Of a stretch of 64,000 bases of DNA, positions 54,624-63,017 are shown one piece after another (positions within the stretch are counted from its first letter, which is position 1; every line of letters begins with the position of its first letter). The position numbers and the translations under genes were made by a program. The stretch covers positions 1,272,001 to 1,336,000 of the forward strand of contig JADJOB010000002.1 of assembly GCA_016714025.1 (NCBI GenBank). Direction: 5' to 3'. Source of the stretch: Saprospiraceae bacterium. Its GTDB lineage: Bacteria; Bacteroidota; Bacteroidia; Chitinophagales; Saprospiraceae. The notes under the pieces were generated by a model. That model was not told the DNA's origin and ran no database searches. It saw only the letters and a program-made list of their open reading frames with translations.

Positions 54624-55799
54624 TTGAGAAAATTAACCGCTGATATTATCTATTCCGGAAACCGGGGCTGGTTAAAGGATACAGTGATCTTGGTAGATCA
54701 CACAGGTCAAATCCTTTCGTTAAGAGATCGATCAGAATTTCAACCCAACGAATACGAATATTTTCCAGGCATGCTGTTACCTGGTTTTATCAATGCACAT
54801 TGTCATTTGGAATTGTCTCATTTGCGTGGAAAATTTCAAACAGGAACCCAGCTTTTACCATTTCTTAAATCAGTTGTTCAAAATAGAGAAGTAGATCCTG
54901 ATTTTGTGTTGCAAAAAATCAAAGAAGGCGATGAAGAAATGTGGAAAGAAGGAATTGTAGCAGTTGGAGACATTTCAAATAAAGTGGATACGAAAGCATG
55001 TAAAGAAGCTAGTTCAATTTACTACCATACCTTTGTTGAAGCATTTGATTTTTTACAAGAGTCCTTGGCAAGCAGTTTTTTTGAAAGCTATAAATCCGTT
55101 TACGATGCATTTGGTAATCTTCCCAAAACGATGGTACCGCATGCGCCCTACAGTGTATCCAAATCCTTATTTTCAAAGATCAATGACTTAAACGCTGGAT
55201 TTTCAAATATTAACAGCATACACAATCAGGAATGCATCGATGAGGACCTTTTATTTCTAAATAAAACCGGAGGTTTTGTTGAATTTTGGGAATCTTTTGG
55301 ATTTTCAATGCAGGATTTTGAGCCTATTGGAAAAGATTCAGTATCTTATACGATCAATCATTTGGATCCCTCCCATCCGGTGTTATTTATACACAATACA
55401 CAAACCAGACTGCATCAAATTCAAACGATTCAACATTGGAATCCTGCTACCTATTTTATAACTTGTCCTAATGCTAATTTATTTATTGAAAATCAGCTGC
55501 CTGATTATACGCAATTTAAAAATGCAATCGTATGCATTGGTACAGATAGTCTGAGTTCAAACTGGCAACTTTCTATTTTGTCTGAAATCAAAACCATCCT
55601 CAAATATCAATCTTATTTGTCACTTGACGAAGTATTGCGTTGGGCTACTTATCATGGAGCACTGGCATTAAATATTTCTGATTGGGCAGGAAGTTTAGAT
55701 GCAGGTAAAAAGCCAGGCATCAACTGGATCCAGGATGTTGAACACAATGGAACCGATTGGCAAATAAAACCAGAAGCCAGCGTTTATAAAATTAGTTAG
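54624..55799 (+). CDS. Amidohydrolase of the ATZ/TRZ-cytosine deaminase type
   Basis: The 391-residue metal-dependent hydrolase has the HxH motif in PGFINAHCHLELSH (His59, His61), the second-shell HNQE (His in place of the usual HLAE context), VPHAPYSVS and CIGTDSLSSN with the catalytic Asp. It probably deaminates or hydrolyses a nucleobase-like or similar ring compound. The exact substrate is unclear. The start is TTG at 54624, the first start-like codon after an in-frame stop. It is 15 bp after the DUF1015 gene, and its end overlaps the convergent lipoprotein by 8 bp. Confidence 0.83.
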   Translation: MRKLTADIIYSGNRGWLKDTVILVDHTGQILSLRDRSEFQPNEYEYFPGMLLPGFINAHCHLELSHLRGKFQTGTQLLPFLKSVVQNREVDPDFVLQKIKEGDEEMWKEGIVAVGDISNKVDTKACKEASSIYYHTFVEAFDFLQESLASSFFESYKSVYDAFGNLPKTMVPHAPYSVSKSLFSKINDLNAGFSNINSIHNQECIDEDLLFLNKTGGFVEFWESFGFSMQDFEPIGKDSVSYTINHLDPSHPVLFIHNTQTRLHQIQTIQHWNPATYFITCPNANLFIENQLPDYTQFKNAIVCIGTDSLSSNWQLSILSEIKTILKYQSYLSLDEVLRWATYHGALALNISDWAGSLDAGKKPGINWIQDVEHNGTDWQIKPEASVYKIS

Positions 55800-56421
55800 G
55801 AATTTTCTTATTAAAGATCAAACGGTATTTGTCTTGCACTAAAACAAAACCCTTGTCAGTTAATTCAGTGATCTTGTATTGATGCAATTGTTGATTTTCT
55901 GAATTTTTAAATATAAATTGATCTTCTTTCACTTCCCAGTTAGATCCCATAAATTGAATGTTTTTTGCAAAGGTAGAACTGCTAACCATTTTGCCATCTG
56001 CACGCAATTCAACATCCATTTTTATTTTTTGAATTAATTCTTCGGTCATATCCATGGCATTGACTGCAATGTCACCGGCTGCTTCGCCTACCATAATACC
56101 CAATTCACCGAGATCTTTTCCAAAGCTGGATAAAGATTTAGCAAATGACTTGGCAATAAATTCCATTTTACCTTCTGCTGTACTTGTATCAATTTTACTG
56201 GTATCCATTTGTTGAGCAAACTCAGACTGTGCTTTGGAGATTTCTTCCTTAGCTTTGTTAAGAGCTTGAGTAACACTGTCTTTTACAGATTGTTTGTCAA
56301 ATGATTTACTATCTAATTCAAGATGGACTGAATAAGTTCCTACCATATTATCTTTTTCTTTTTTATTTTCTTTACATGCAATTAAAATGCATAGACAAGC
56401 TAATAACAAACTCTTTTTCAT
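55792..56421 (-). CDS. Putative lipoprotein of unknown function
   Basis: The 209-residue protein has a type II signal peptide (MKKSLLLACLCILIACKE) whose final cysteine is the likely lipid anchor. The body has a helical charged region (VKDSVTQALNKAKEEISKAQSEF) and a beta-rich C-terminus (MGSNWEVKEDQFIF, then YKITELTDKGFVL). No family recognised. The -7 box at 56440-56447 is its promoter candidate. Confidence 0.65.
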   Translation of the reverse strand: MKKSLLLACLCILIACKENKKEKDNMVGTYSVHLELDSKSFDKQSVKDSVTQALNKAKEEISKAQSEFAQQMDTSKIDTSTAEGKMEFIAKSFAKSLSSFGKDLGELGIMVGEAAGDIAVNAMDMTEELIQKIKMDVELRADGKMVSSSTFAKNIQFMGSNWEVKEDQFIFKNSENQQLHQYKITELTDKGFVLVQDKYRLIFNKKIPN

Positions 56422-56439
56422 TTAAGTTCCAAATTTTTA

Positions 56440-56447
56440 CAAAGATA
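56440..56447 (-). promoter_or_regulatory. -7 promoter box of the lipoprotein gene
   Basis: TATCTTTG on the minus strand matches TAnnTTTG, 18 bases upstream of the ATG at 56421. No TTTG lies at the usual distance. Confidence 0.45.
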
Positions 56448-56608
56448 TGAAATTGAAAATTCATCTAAGAATCAGTCAGTTAATTGTTTGAAATTTTAAA
56501 TTAGTATGCAAATAAGAGCTAACGGTAAAATTAAATTTTGCTCTATGTCAGCTTGTTAGAAGTTTTCAATTTAACAAAATTATAATCCCGGAATTAGTTA
56601 TGAAATCC

Positions 56609-56616
56609 TAAATTTG
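56609..56616 (+). promoter_or_regulatory. -7 promoter box of DUF1800-DUF1501
   Basis: TAAATTTG matches TAnnTTTG, 22 bases upstream of the DUF1800 ATG at 56639. Confidence 0.45.
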
Positions 56617-56638
56617 ATCCACATGTAAGATATTAAAT

Positions 56639-58303
56639 ATGGATCGTAAAGATTTTTTATCAATTTGGAAGCAAAATCGGCTGGAAAACCGCCCTTCGCC
56701 ACTGGCAGGCCTTGATCCTTACAATGGACCTTGGACGCAAAAACAGGCTGTCCATTTGTTGAGAAGGCTTTTGTTTGGGGTTAAAAAGGTGGACGTAGAC
56801 AAGGTTTTAAGCCAGGGGATGACCAATGCACTCAAAGATTTGCTAACGGTAGATCCGATACCTGCTCCGCCCTTAAATGTTTATAGCACGGCTCAGGTTC
56901 CAGATCCTGATATTGCTTTTGGTCAAACCTTTGTCAATGCTCCAATTAATGCAGCTCTCCCTCCGGAGTATTACCAGGCCCGTACCGATGTGTTCAAAGC
57001 CTGGTGGGTTGGCAATATGCTCAATCAGAAAGCAAATATTACTGAAAAAATGACCCTGTTTTGGCATAACCATTTTGCAGTCGAAGCTGACACAATTCAA
57101 ATTGCCCAAGCTATGCATCAATATTATAAATTGTTGCGTGATAATTGTCTTGGCAATTTTAAAACCTTAGCCAAACTGGTTAGTATTAATCCGGCCATGC
57201 TGCGTTATTTGAACGGATATTTAAACAGCAAGGCAGCTCCGGATGAAAATTATGCCCGTGAGTTACAAGAATTATTTACAGTTGGGAAAGGACCTGATTC
57301 GAAATTTACAGAAGACGATGTAAAAGCAGCAGCCAGAATTCTTACCGGTTTTCGGATTAATCCGCTGGTCATGCCGCTGACTTATTATTTTGATTTTACA
57401 CAACACGATGATAAAGACAAAAAATTTTCTGCGTTTTATAACAATAAGATAATTTATGGAAGGGTTTCAATTCTGGGCGAAATGGAACTCGATGAATTAA
57501 TTTCCATGTTGTTTGACAACATCGAAACAGCACGCCACATCTGTCGTAAAATATACCGCTTCTTTGTGTACTATGAAATCGATGATCAGATCGAAAACCA
57601 AATCATAAGACCATTGGCAGATTACATGGTACAGCAAAAGTTTGATATCCTCAAAACATTAAATCTACTATTCAGTTCGCAACACTTTTACGACAATGCA
57701 TCCATTGGTTGTGTTATTAAAAGTCCATTGGATTATGCTGTTGGAATGTGTCGTGAATTCAATATTGCTTTTCCGCAACCTGTAAATGATGTGACCCTGA
57801 TCAATCAATACCTTGCCTGGGGAGGGATAGCTTCACTGGCTGCCTACCAGGGATTAAATATTGGAGAACCACCTGTTGTTGCCGGTTGGCAAGCCTGGTA
57901 TCAACAACCGCAGTATCATGAAATCTGGATTAACGCCGATTCTCTTGCAAATAGAAATAGGGTAGCAGAAAATATCAACAGTCCAAATGGAGTTCCTATT
58001 TTAACTGTCACATTAAAAATTGATCCAATAGAATTTGCTTCTCAAATGCCGAATCCACGTTCCGCTTTTGATTTGGTAAAGGATTCTGTCAGCTATTTGT
58101 ACAATCATGATTTATCAGACAAATCATACAATTACTTTAAAAGCTTTTTAATTACAGGGTATCCAAACGATAGTTATTGGACCTTAGCCTGGGAGCAATA
58201 TGCAGGCAATCCGACAGATCCGGTTTTAAAAAATGCAGTCAGCACGCGATTGAGTGCTTTGTATAAAGAAATTTTAAGTCAGGCAGAATATCATTTGTCC
58301 TAA
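56639..58303 (+). CDS. DUF1800 protein
   Basis: The 554-residue protein has the DUF1800 pattern: AVHLLRRLLFGVKK near the N-terminus, MTLFWHNHFAVE, MLRYLNGYLNSK with NYARELQELFTVG, and a long helical body. It lacks a recognisable signal peptide. It is paired with the DUF1501 gene 29 bp downstream, a very common arrangement in Bacteroidota and Planctomycetota. The function of the pair is unknown. Confidence 0.9.
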   Translation: MDRKDFLSIWKQNRLENRPSPLAGLDPYNGPWTQKQAVHLLRRLLFGVKKVDVDKVLSQGMTNALKDLLTVDPIPAPPLNVYSTAQVPDPDIAFGQTFVNAPINAALPPEYYQARTDVFKAWWVGNMLNQKANITEKMTLFWHNHFAVEADTIQIAQAMHQYYKLLRDNCLGNFKTLAKLVSINPAMLRYLNGYLNSKAAPDENYARELQELFTVGKGPDSKFTEDDVKAAARILTGFRINPLVMPLTYYFDFTQHDDKDKKFSAFYNNKIIYGRVSILGEMELDELISMLFDNIETARHICRKIYRFFVYYEIDDQIENQIIRPLADYMVQQKFDILKTLNLLFSSQHFYDNASIGCVIKSPLDYAVGMCREFNIAFPQPVNDVTLINQYLAWGGIASLAAYQGLNIGEPPVVAGWQAWYQQPQYHEIWINADSLANRNRVAENINSPNGVPILTVTLKIDPIEFASQMPNPRSAFDLVKDSVSYLYNHDLSDKSYNYFKSFLITGYPNDSYWTLAWEQYAGNPTDPVLKNAVSTRLSALYKEILSQAEYHLS

Positions 58304-58332
58304 GGGCCTTTGTGCTTTCTAAAATTAAAACA

Positions 58333-59931
58333 ATGAAAAGAAGAAAATTCATACAAAATACAGCAGCCGGTGTAGTAGTTCCAAGCTTGATTAATGGCTT
58401 ATCTGTGCAGGCATACAGCAACCCATCTTTGTTGCAAAATTTATTTGCTCCGGGTGTGGATACCGATCATGTATTGGTATTAATTTATCTCGGTGGTGGG
58501 AATGATGGTTTAAATACCTTAATACCGCTGGATCAATATGCAAATTATGTAGCAGCAAGACCTAATATTTATTTAAACAGCAATTCACTATTGCCTTTAA
58601 ACGGTCAGAGTAAAGTGGCCTTGCATCCTGCCATGAAAGGATTTCAAACACTCTACAATGAAAATAAATTAAACATTGTTCAATCTGTTGGATATCCAAA
58701 TCCGGATTATTCGCATTTTCGTTCAACTGATATTTGGACCAGCGGTGCGGATTCAAATCAGGTGCTGAGTACCGGATGGTTAGGGCGCTATTTAAATACA
58801 GAGTATCCGGGATTCCCATTAAATTATCCGAATGCAAAAGATCCGGATCCTTTGGCGGTTCAGGTTGGTGCTAATTTGCCTTTGTTATTTCAGGGTCCCA
58901 ATGCACAGATGTCTATGAATGTTTCCAATCCGGATATTTTTGGAGCCTGGCCCAATGGCATTGACGATCCTGCATCAAATGATAATTATGGTAAAGAATT
59001 GGATTTTATCCGCACCATTGGAAGACAATCTAAAAGCTATGCCGATGCATTGCTAAATTCTTATATCAAGGGAGTCAATGTTGCGAATTATCCGGCGGGT
59101 AATTATCTGGCAGATATTTTAAAAGCGATTGCTCGCATTATTAATGGGGGTTTAAAAACCCGCTTGTATTTAGTGAGTTTGTATGGTTTTGATACGCATT
59201 CTGATCAAGTCATGGTTGGAAATAAAACAACTGGCGTACATGCAAACCTATTGCAATCTTTATCTGATGCAGTATTGGCATTCCAAAGAGATTTGGAAGG
59301 ACTTCGATTAGATGATCGGGTTTTGGGAATGACTTTTTCTGAGTTTGGCCGTCGGATTAAAGATAATGTAAGTGGTGCGAATGGAGCCGGTGGTACTGAC
59401 CACGGTGCAGCAGCTCCAGTGTTTTTGTTTGGTAAAAATGTTCAACCGGGGATCATTGGTGCCAATCCAATAATTCCTTCCGTTGTAAATGAGTACGATA
59501 ACATTCCTATGCAATATGACTTTAGATCGGTTTATAATTCAGTACTTCAAAATTGGTTTTGTGTAAAGGATCCTGCATTAACTGAAATATTAATAAAAAA
59601 ATATCAGGACCTTCCAATTGTAAAAAAATCAAATTGTATAACCGATACAACGGATTTAAACGCGCTAAACGATACCATCGACATTCAGATCTATCCCAAT
59701 CCATTGGTTGACCGGGTTACAATTCAAACGAAAGTGATTGATGGCTATGCAATCATTCAATTGATCAGCCCAATGGGCGTGGTTGTAAAAACCATCCATA
59801 AAGGAAAACTGAATGCAGGAAGTCATTCCTTTGATCTGGAAAACGAACAATACCCAAGCGGCAATTATTATGTTCGCATCCAGCAAGGTCCTGCTCAAAA
59901 AACAATTCCATTGATGGTTTTAAAACCTTGA
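58333..59931 (+). CDS. DUF1501 protein with T9SS type A sorting domain
   Basis: The 532-residue protein starts MKRRKFIQNTAAGVVVPSL, a twin-arginine-like or Sec-like export signal. DUF1501 follows: VLVLIYLGGGNDGLNTLIPL, YPNPDYSHFRSTDIWTSG, TFSEFGRRIKDN, GGTDHGAAAPVFLFG. These are alkaline-phosphatase-superfamily-like motifs, so a hydrolytic activity is possible. The last 85 residues are a T9SS type A sorting domain (IYPNPLVDRVTIQTK, ending SGNYYVRIQQG). The frame extends upstream to a GTG at 58312; the RR signal sets 58333. The terminator at 59941 follows. Confidence 0.9.
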   Translation: MKRRKFIQNTAAGVVVPSLINGLSVQAYSNPSLLQNLFAPGVDTDHVLVLIYLGGGNDGLNTLIPLDQYANYVAARPNIYLNSNSLLPLNGQSKVALHPAMKGFQTLYNENKLNIVQSVGYPNPDYSHFRSTDIWTSGADSNQVLSTGWLGRYLNTEYPGFPLNYPNAKDPDPLAVQVGANLPLLFQGPNAQMSMNVSNPDIFGAWPNGIDDPASNDNYGKELDFIRTIGRQSKSYADALLNSYIKGVNVANYPAGNYLADILKAIARIINGGLKTRLYLVSLYGFDTHSDQVMVGNKTTGVHANLLQSLSDAVLAFQRDLEGLRLDDRVLGMTFSEFGRRIKDNVSGANGAGGTDHGAAAPVFLFGKNVQPGIIGANPIIPSVVNEYDNIPMQYDFRSVYNSVLQNWFCVKDPALTEILIKKYQDLPIVKKSNCITDTTDLNALNDTIDIQIYPNPLVDRVTIQTKVIDGYAIIQLISPMGVVVKTIHKGKLNAGSHSFDLENEQYPSGNYYVRIQQGPAQKTIPLMVLKP

Positions 59932-59940
59932 TAAGAATAT

Positions 59941-59979
59941 AAAAAAAAGCGCAGATGAGAATCCGCGCTTTTTTTTTTT
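59941..59979. terminator. Bidirectional terminator between DUF1501 and the MuiA-like gene
   Basis: A8-GCGC (59941-59952) and GCGC-T (59965-59979) form a strong stem with inner GAT/ATC pairs and an A-C mismatch. T-runs on both strands suit both convergent genes, whose stops are about 10 and 17 bp away. Confidence 0.85.
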
Positions 59980-59995
59980 CAAAAAAATATTTACA

Positions 59996-61564
59996 TTAAT
60001 CTAAATTCAAAACATAGTCTTTAGGACAAGTTACGGTATAACGCATTTTAATTTTCTTTTGCTCATCGGGTGCTAATTTTAAAACCCAACGGAGTTTACC
60101 GGTTTCCTCTTCAATACTTGCTCCGGACAGTTCTTCCCGTTCAACAACAATTTCTTTTTGCGTGGTGACCGGAATTTGATCTTCTAAAATTAAATCAATA
60201 GCAACTTTTTTCTTATTCTTTACAACCAGCTCCCAGGCTTTTGCATATTCTTTGTTATCGGAAAAGAATTTATTTTTAGAAAGATCTTTTATTTTATTGC
60301 GTTCAATTACAATATTTTTATCTCTACCCAAAGACAATCTCAAGAAATCCTGAATTGATTTCGTGTTGATAAAAGACTTACCTTGAAAATTACCTTCAAA
60401 AAACAAATTGGCTTCACCATCCATCAAATTCAAATCTTCCCAATTGTCAATTTCAGCTGTCAGGAAAGCATCGTGATCCAACTTGGGAATTGCAAAATAG
60501 ATATACTTCGCTGGTACCGCTTGTCTTTTAATTTCAATTACAAAAGGTTTGCTGTTGGATAAGATCGTATAAGGAAGGTCAATGCTGTACAATCGACTGG
60601 TAATTTGTTCAGCTTCCTGCACAAAATCCTGAACTCCAGGGGCCGGTGCAGCAGATTCCATCATTTGCGCTTTGGCATTTCCAGCTCTGACTGCATCTCG
60701 GTAAACGATTGGTGGTTGATTGCGCAAATACCAGGTGTTTAATTCCGGACGCATGGTCGATTCAAAAGGATTTGAACTTGAAAGATTTACTTTTACTTTT
60801 TTCCAATCTTCCCCGGTGTTTTGAACTACGGTAGCTTTGTAAACCAATTCCAATGGACTGCTGATGTCTTTAACCAACATATCATAATGCATGTTCCAAT
60901 TGGCATTTGGGACATAGTATTGTACCATGAATTTTTGTGTACCAGCAGTTTTTGCAAGTATGCTAAGTACCAGTTGACTGCTAGGAAGGGTGCGGTTTTG
61001 ATCTACTTCTTGGATTTGTTGATTTATTTTTTCAATTTCAATTTGAATCAGTTGATTTTTTTTATCCAACTCATAGATTTTTGGAAGTAAATCTTCCAAA
61101 CGCAATTTTTGATAAGCCACCAGTATTTTAAAATCTTCTAGTTTGAGATTTGAATTTGGAACACCTATAATCTGAACCTGATTTTTTTCCAGACTGGTCT
61201 TTTCAAATTTTAAAATAGCAATTTGCTGATTAATCTTTGCGGCATCGTCTAGAAGTGCTTCCTTTTTTTTCTTCAATTCAGCAGATTTTGCTTCAGCACT
61301 TTGAATGTAGTCCAATTCATGTCTTACAGCCTGTATTACACAATCACCGGAGCTAAAAACCCGAACGCTGTTTGGATCCAGATAAGCTGCCAAGCCGCTT
61401 AGATTGATATCTTGAGAACCTGCATTTAATTTCAGTTCGACTTGCCGGCTGACCTGGGCGCCTTGTAAAAATACAGTCACCTCTTTGATTTCTGAGGAGA
61501 CCACTTGTTGTGCTTCTGTCATGGTTGTTAATAAACTCATTAATATTAAAATATTTAGTTTCAT
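59996..61564 (-). CDS. MuiA-like protein (DUF4139/DUF4140)
   Basis: The 522-residue exported protein (signal ends MTEAQ) has the DUF4140 start EIKEVTVFLQGAQVSRQVEL and the coiled coil of two long charged helices (about 95-200). DUF4139 begins near residue 210 (LAKTAGTQKFMVQYYVPNANWNMHYDMLV) and contains VVQNTGEDWKKVKVNLSSSNP. This is the mucoidy-inhibitor A group of Bacteroidota. The original name comes from a Legionella/Pseudomonas-type phenotype label; the molecular role is unknown. The gene is convergent with DUF1501. Confidence 0.85.
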   Translation of the reverse strand: MKLNILILMSLLTTMTEAQQVVSSEIKEVTVFLQGAQVSRQVELKLNAGSQDINLSGLAAYLDPNSVRVFSSGDCVIQAVRHELDYIQSAEAKSAELKKKKEALLDDAAKINQQIAILKFEKTSLEKNQVQIIGVPNSNLKLEDFKILVAYQKLRLEDLLPKIYELDKKNQLIQIEIEKINQQIQEVDQNRTLPSSQLVLSILAKTAGTQKFMVQYYVPNANWNMHYDMLVKDISSPLELVYKATVVQNTGEDWKKVKVNLSSSNPFESTMRPELNTWYLRNQPPIVYRDAVRAGNAKAQMMESAAPAPGVQDFVQEAEQITSRLYSIDLPYTILSNSKPFVIEIKRQAVPAKYIYFAIPKLDHDAFLTAEIDNWEDLNLMDGEANLFFEGNFQGKSFINTKSIQDFLRLSLGRDKNIVIERNKIKDLSKNKFFSDNKEYAKAWELVVKNKKKVAIDLILEDQIPVTTQKEIVVEREELSGASIEEETGKLRWVLKLAPDEQKKIKMRYTVTCPKDYVLNLD

Positions 61565-61715
61565 AGTTCGTGTTTGCTGTTTAACGAAAAGTGATTGAAT
61601 TTAGTTTCTGATTTTCATTAAATTTGATTTAATCATGGATTCTCCTTCTAATGAGGAATCTGGGAAAATGAAATTTAACAAAGTATTAAATTATGGCTTA
61701 TTTCTAAGGTCCGTA

Positions 61716-63014
61716 TTATTTTTTCTCATGCTCAATCAACCAGATAGCATCCAATGTTACCATGCTATCAACAGAAATCCCTTTTTCAGTGGCTTTCCTT
61801 CGGATGTCCCGAATCCAGACAGAATCTGTTGGGATGTATTTTTTTAAGTCATCCAACCGTTCTTCAAAATCCATTTTAAGGTAAGCATTTTGGTCTATCA
61901 ATTTGGATGTATTCTCAAGAAATCCCCATCCTAAATTGTATAAATTGGCATCCGTAGCCAGTACAATAATTACATCTTCGTCCCGCAAAGTTTTTTTAAG
62001 AATCCGTTCATTTGGAATCTGTTCTGGAAGTCCGCCGGTATGATAAATAATAAAATTATAATACCAAAAGGCATTGGATGCAAATGCATTTCCAATTCCC
62101 ATATTAAACAAAGACCAATAATAACTATCGGATACTACGGTCACTTTTGGTTTTGAATGCGTGCCTTTATCATCCAAATAAATTTTAGGATAGGCAAGTT
62201 TTGGACCGCTTAAGGGAACAAGTAAGTTAAGTCCTTTTTCTATATCATTGTCATCAAATCGGGCCGCCGCCATTTCAGTTTCTTTCCATTCCAATTCGGG
62301 AAGATCGCGATTGGTTTTTTGTTCGATGTAATGCAACAGGGAATCAGCAACCAGGCATGCAGAATAATACGACCAATGGATTCCGTATTTTGTATACAAT
62401 GGATACGGTGATTTATTTTTCATGCTCAGGATCCAGGTATTAAAATCAATGAAATTAACGCCTGCTTCTATTGCATATTTAATGTGCATTTCAAAGTTGG
62501 TAGTTTTCTTATCGCGGATCGAACTGTCCGGAAAATATTCCGGGTAAAATTGTCCTTTGCTTGCAGCAAAAACCAACAAAAAAAGTTTGTTGCGTGCTTG
62601 CAGTGAATCCTGAATAATTTTTATTTGATGCATTCGATTTCGGATGCTATCAGCTCCGATATAATCCAGGCCATAATATGTTTTAATGTAGTTGTATTCG
62701 TACAGGTAGTTTTCTTTTCCGCGAATCACGGATTGTGCATGCAATTTATCAAACAACCAAAAGTCGATTTGATTATGCAGACGTACAAAGGATGGGCGAA
62801 AACCAAATTCATTATTTAAGTACTGTTCTTTTAAATCTTGATAACGGCCCTCAAACCAATTCCTGTCATTAAGAATCGGATTGTAAGATTTTTCAACAGC
62901 TCCTTTAAGTTCTTTAACTTTAATAAGTTTGAATGTACCTTGAAGCCAGGGCAAAAAGAGCACTATCAAAAGCAGTCTGAATAAATATTTTTTTAAATCT
63001 ACCTCCATTCGCAT
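61716..63014 (-). CDS. AlgX/AlgJ-like SGNH-fold protein
   Basis: The 432-residue protein has one N-terminal membrane anchor (YLFRLLLIVLFLPWL) and the AlgX/AlgJ-type SGNH core: RLHNQIDFWLFDKL, GIHWSYYSA (His of the catalytic pair), VVSDSYYWS (nucleophile serine region) and a C-terminal ATDANLYNLGWG. Such proteins help transfer acetyl groups to exopolysaccharide outside the membrane. It begins 3 bp after the AlgI-like gene, so the two are one transcription unit. The polysaccharide is unknown. Confidence 0.82.
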   Translation of the reverse strand: MRMEVDLKKYLFRLLLIVLFLPWLQGTFKLIKVKELKGAVEKSYNPILNDRNWFEGRYQDLKEQYLNNEFGFRPSFVRLHNQIDFWLFDKLHAQSVIRGKENYLYEYNYIKTYYGLDYIGADSIRNRMHQIKIIQDSLQARNKLFLLVFAASKGQFYPEYFPDSSIRDKKTTNFEMHIKYAIEAGVNFIDFNTWILSMKNKSPYPLYTKYGIHWSYYSACLVADSLLHYIEQKTNRDLPELEWKETEMAAARFDDNDIEKGLNLLVPLSGPKLAYPKIYLDDKGTHSKPKVTVVSDSYYWSLFNMGIGNAFASNAFWYYNFIIYHTGGLPEQIPNERILKKTLRDEDVIIVLATDANLYNLGWGFLENTSKLIDQNAYLKMDFEERLDDLKKYIPTDSVWIRDIRRKATEKGISVDSMVTLDAIWLIEHEKK

Positions 63015-63017
63015 CGC

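Noticed and set aside
61635..61847. 70-residue plus-strand ORF between the MuiA-like and AlgX-like genes
   Set aside because: Mostly overlaps the AlgX-like gene in antisense; no signal or domain.
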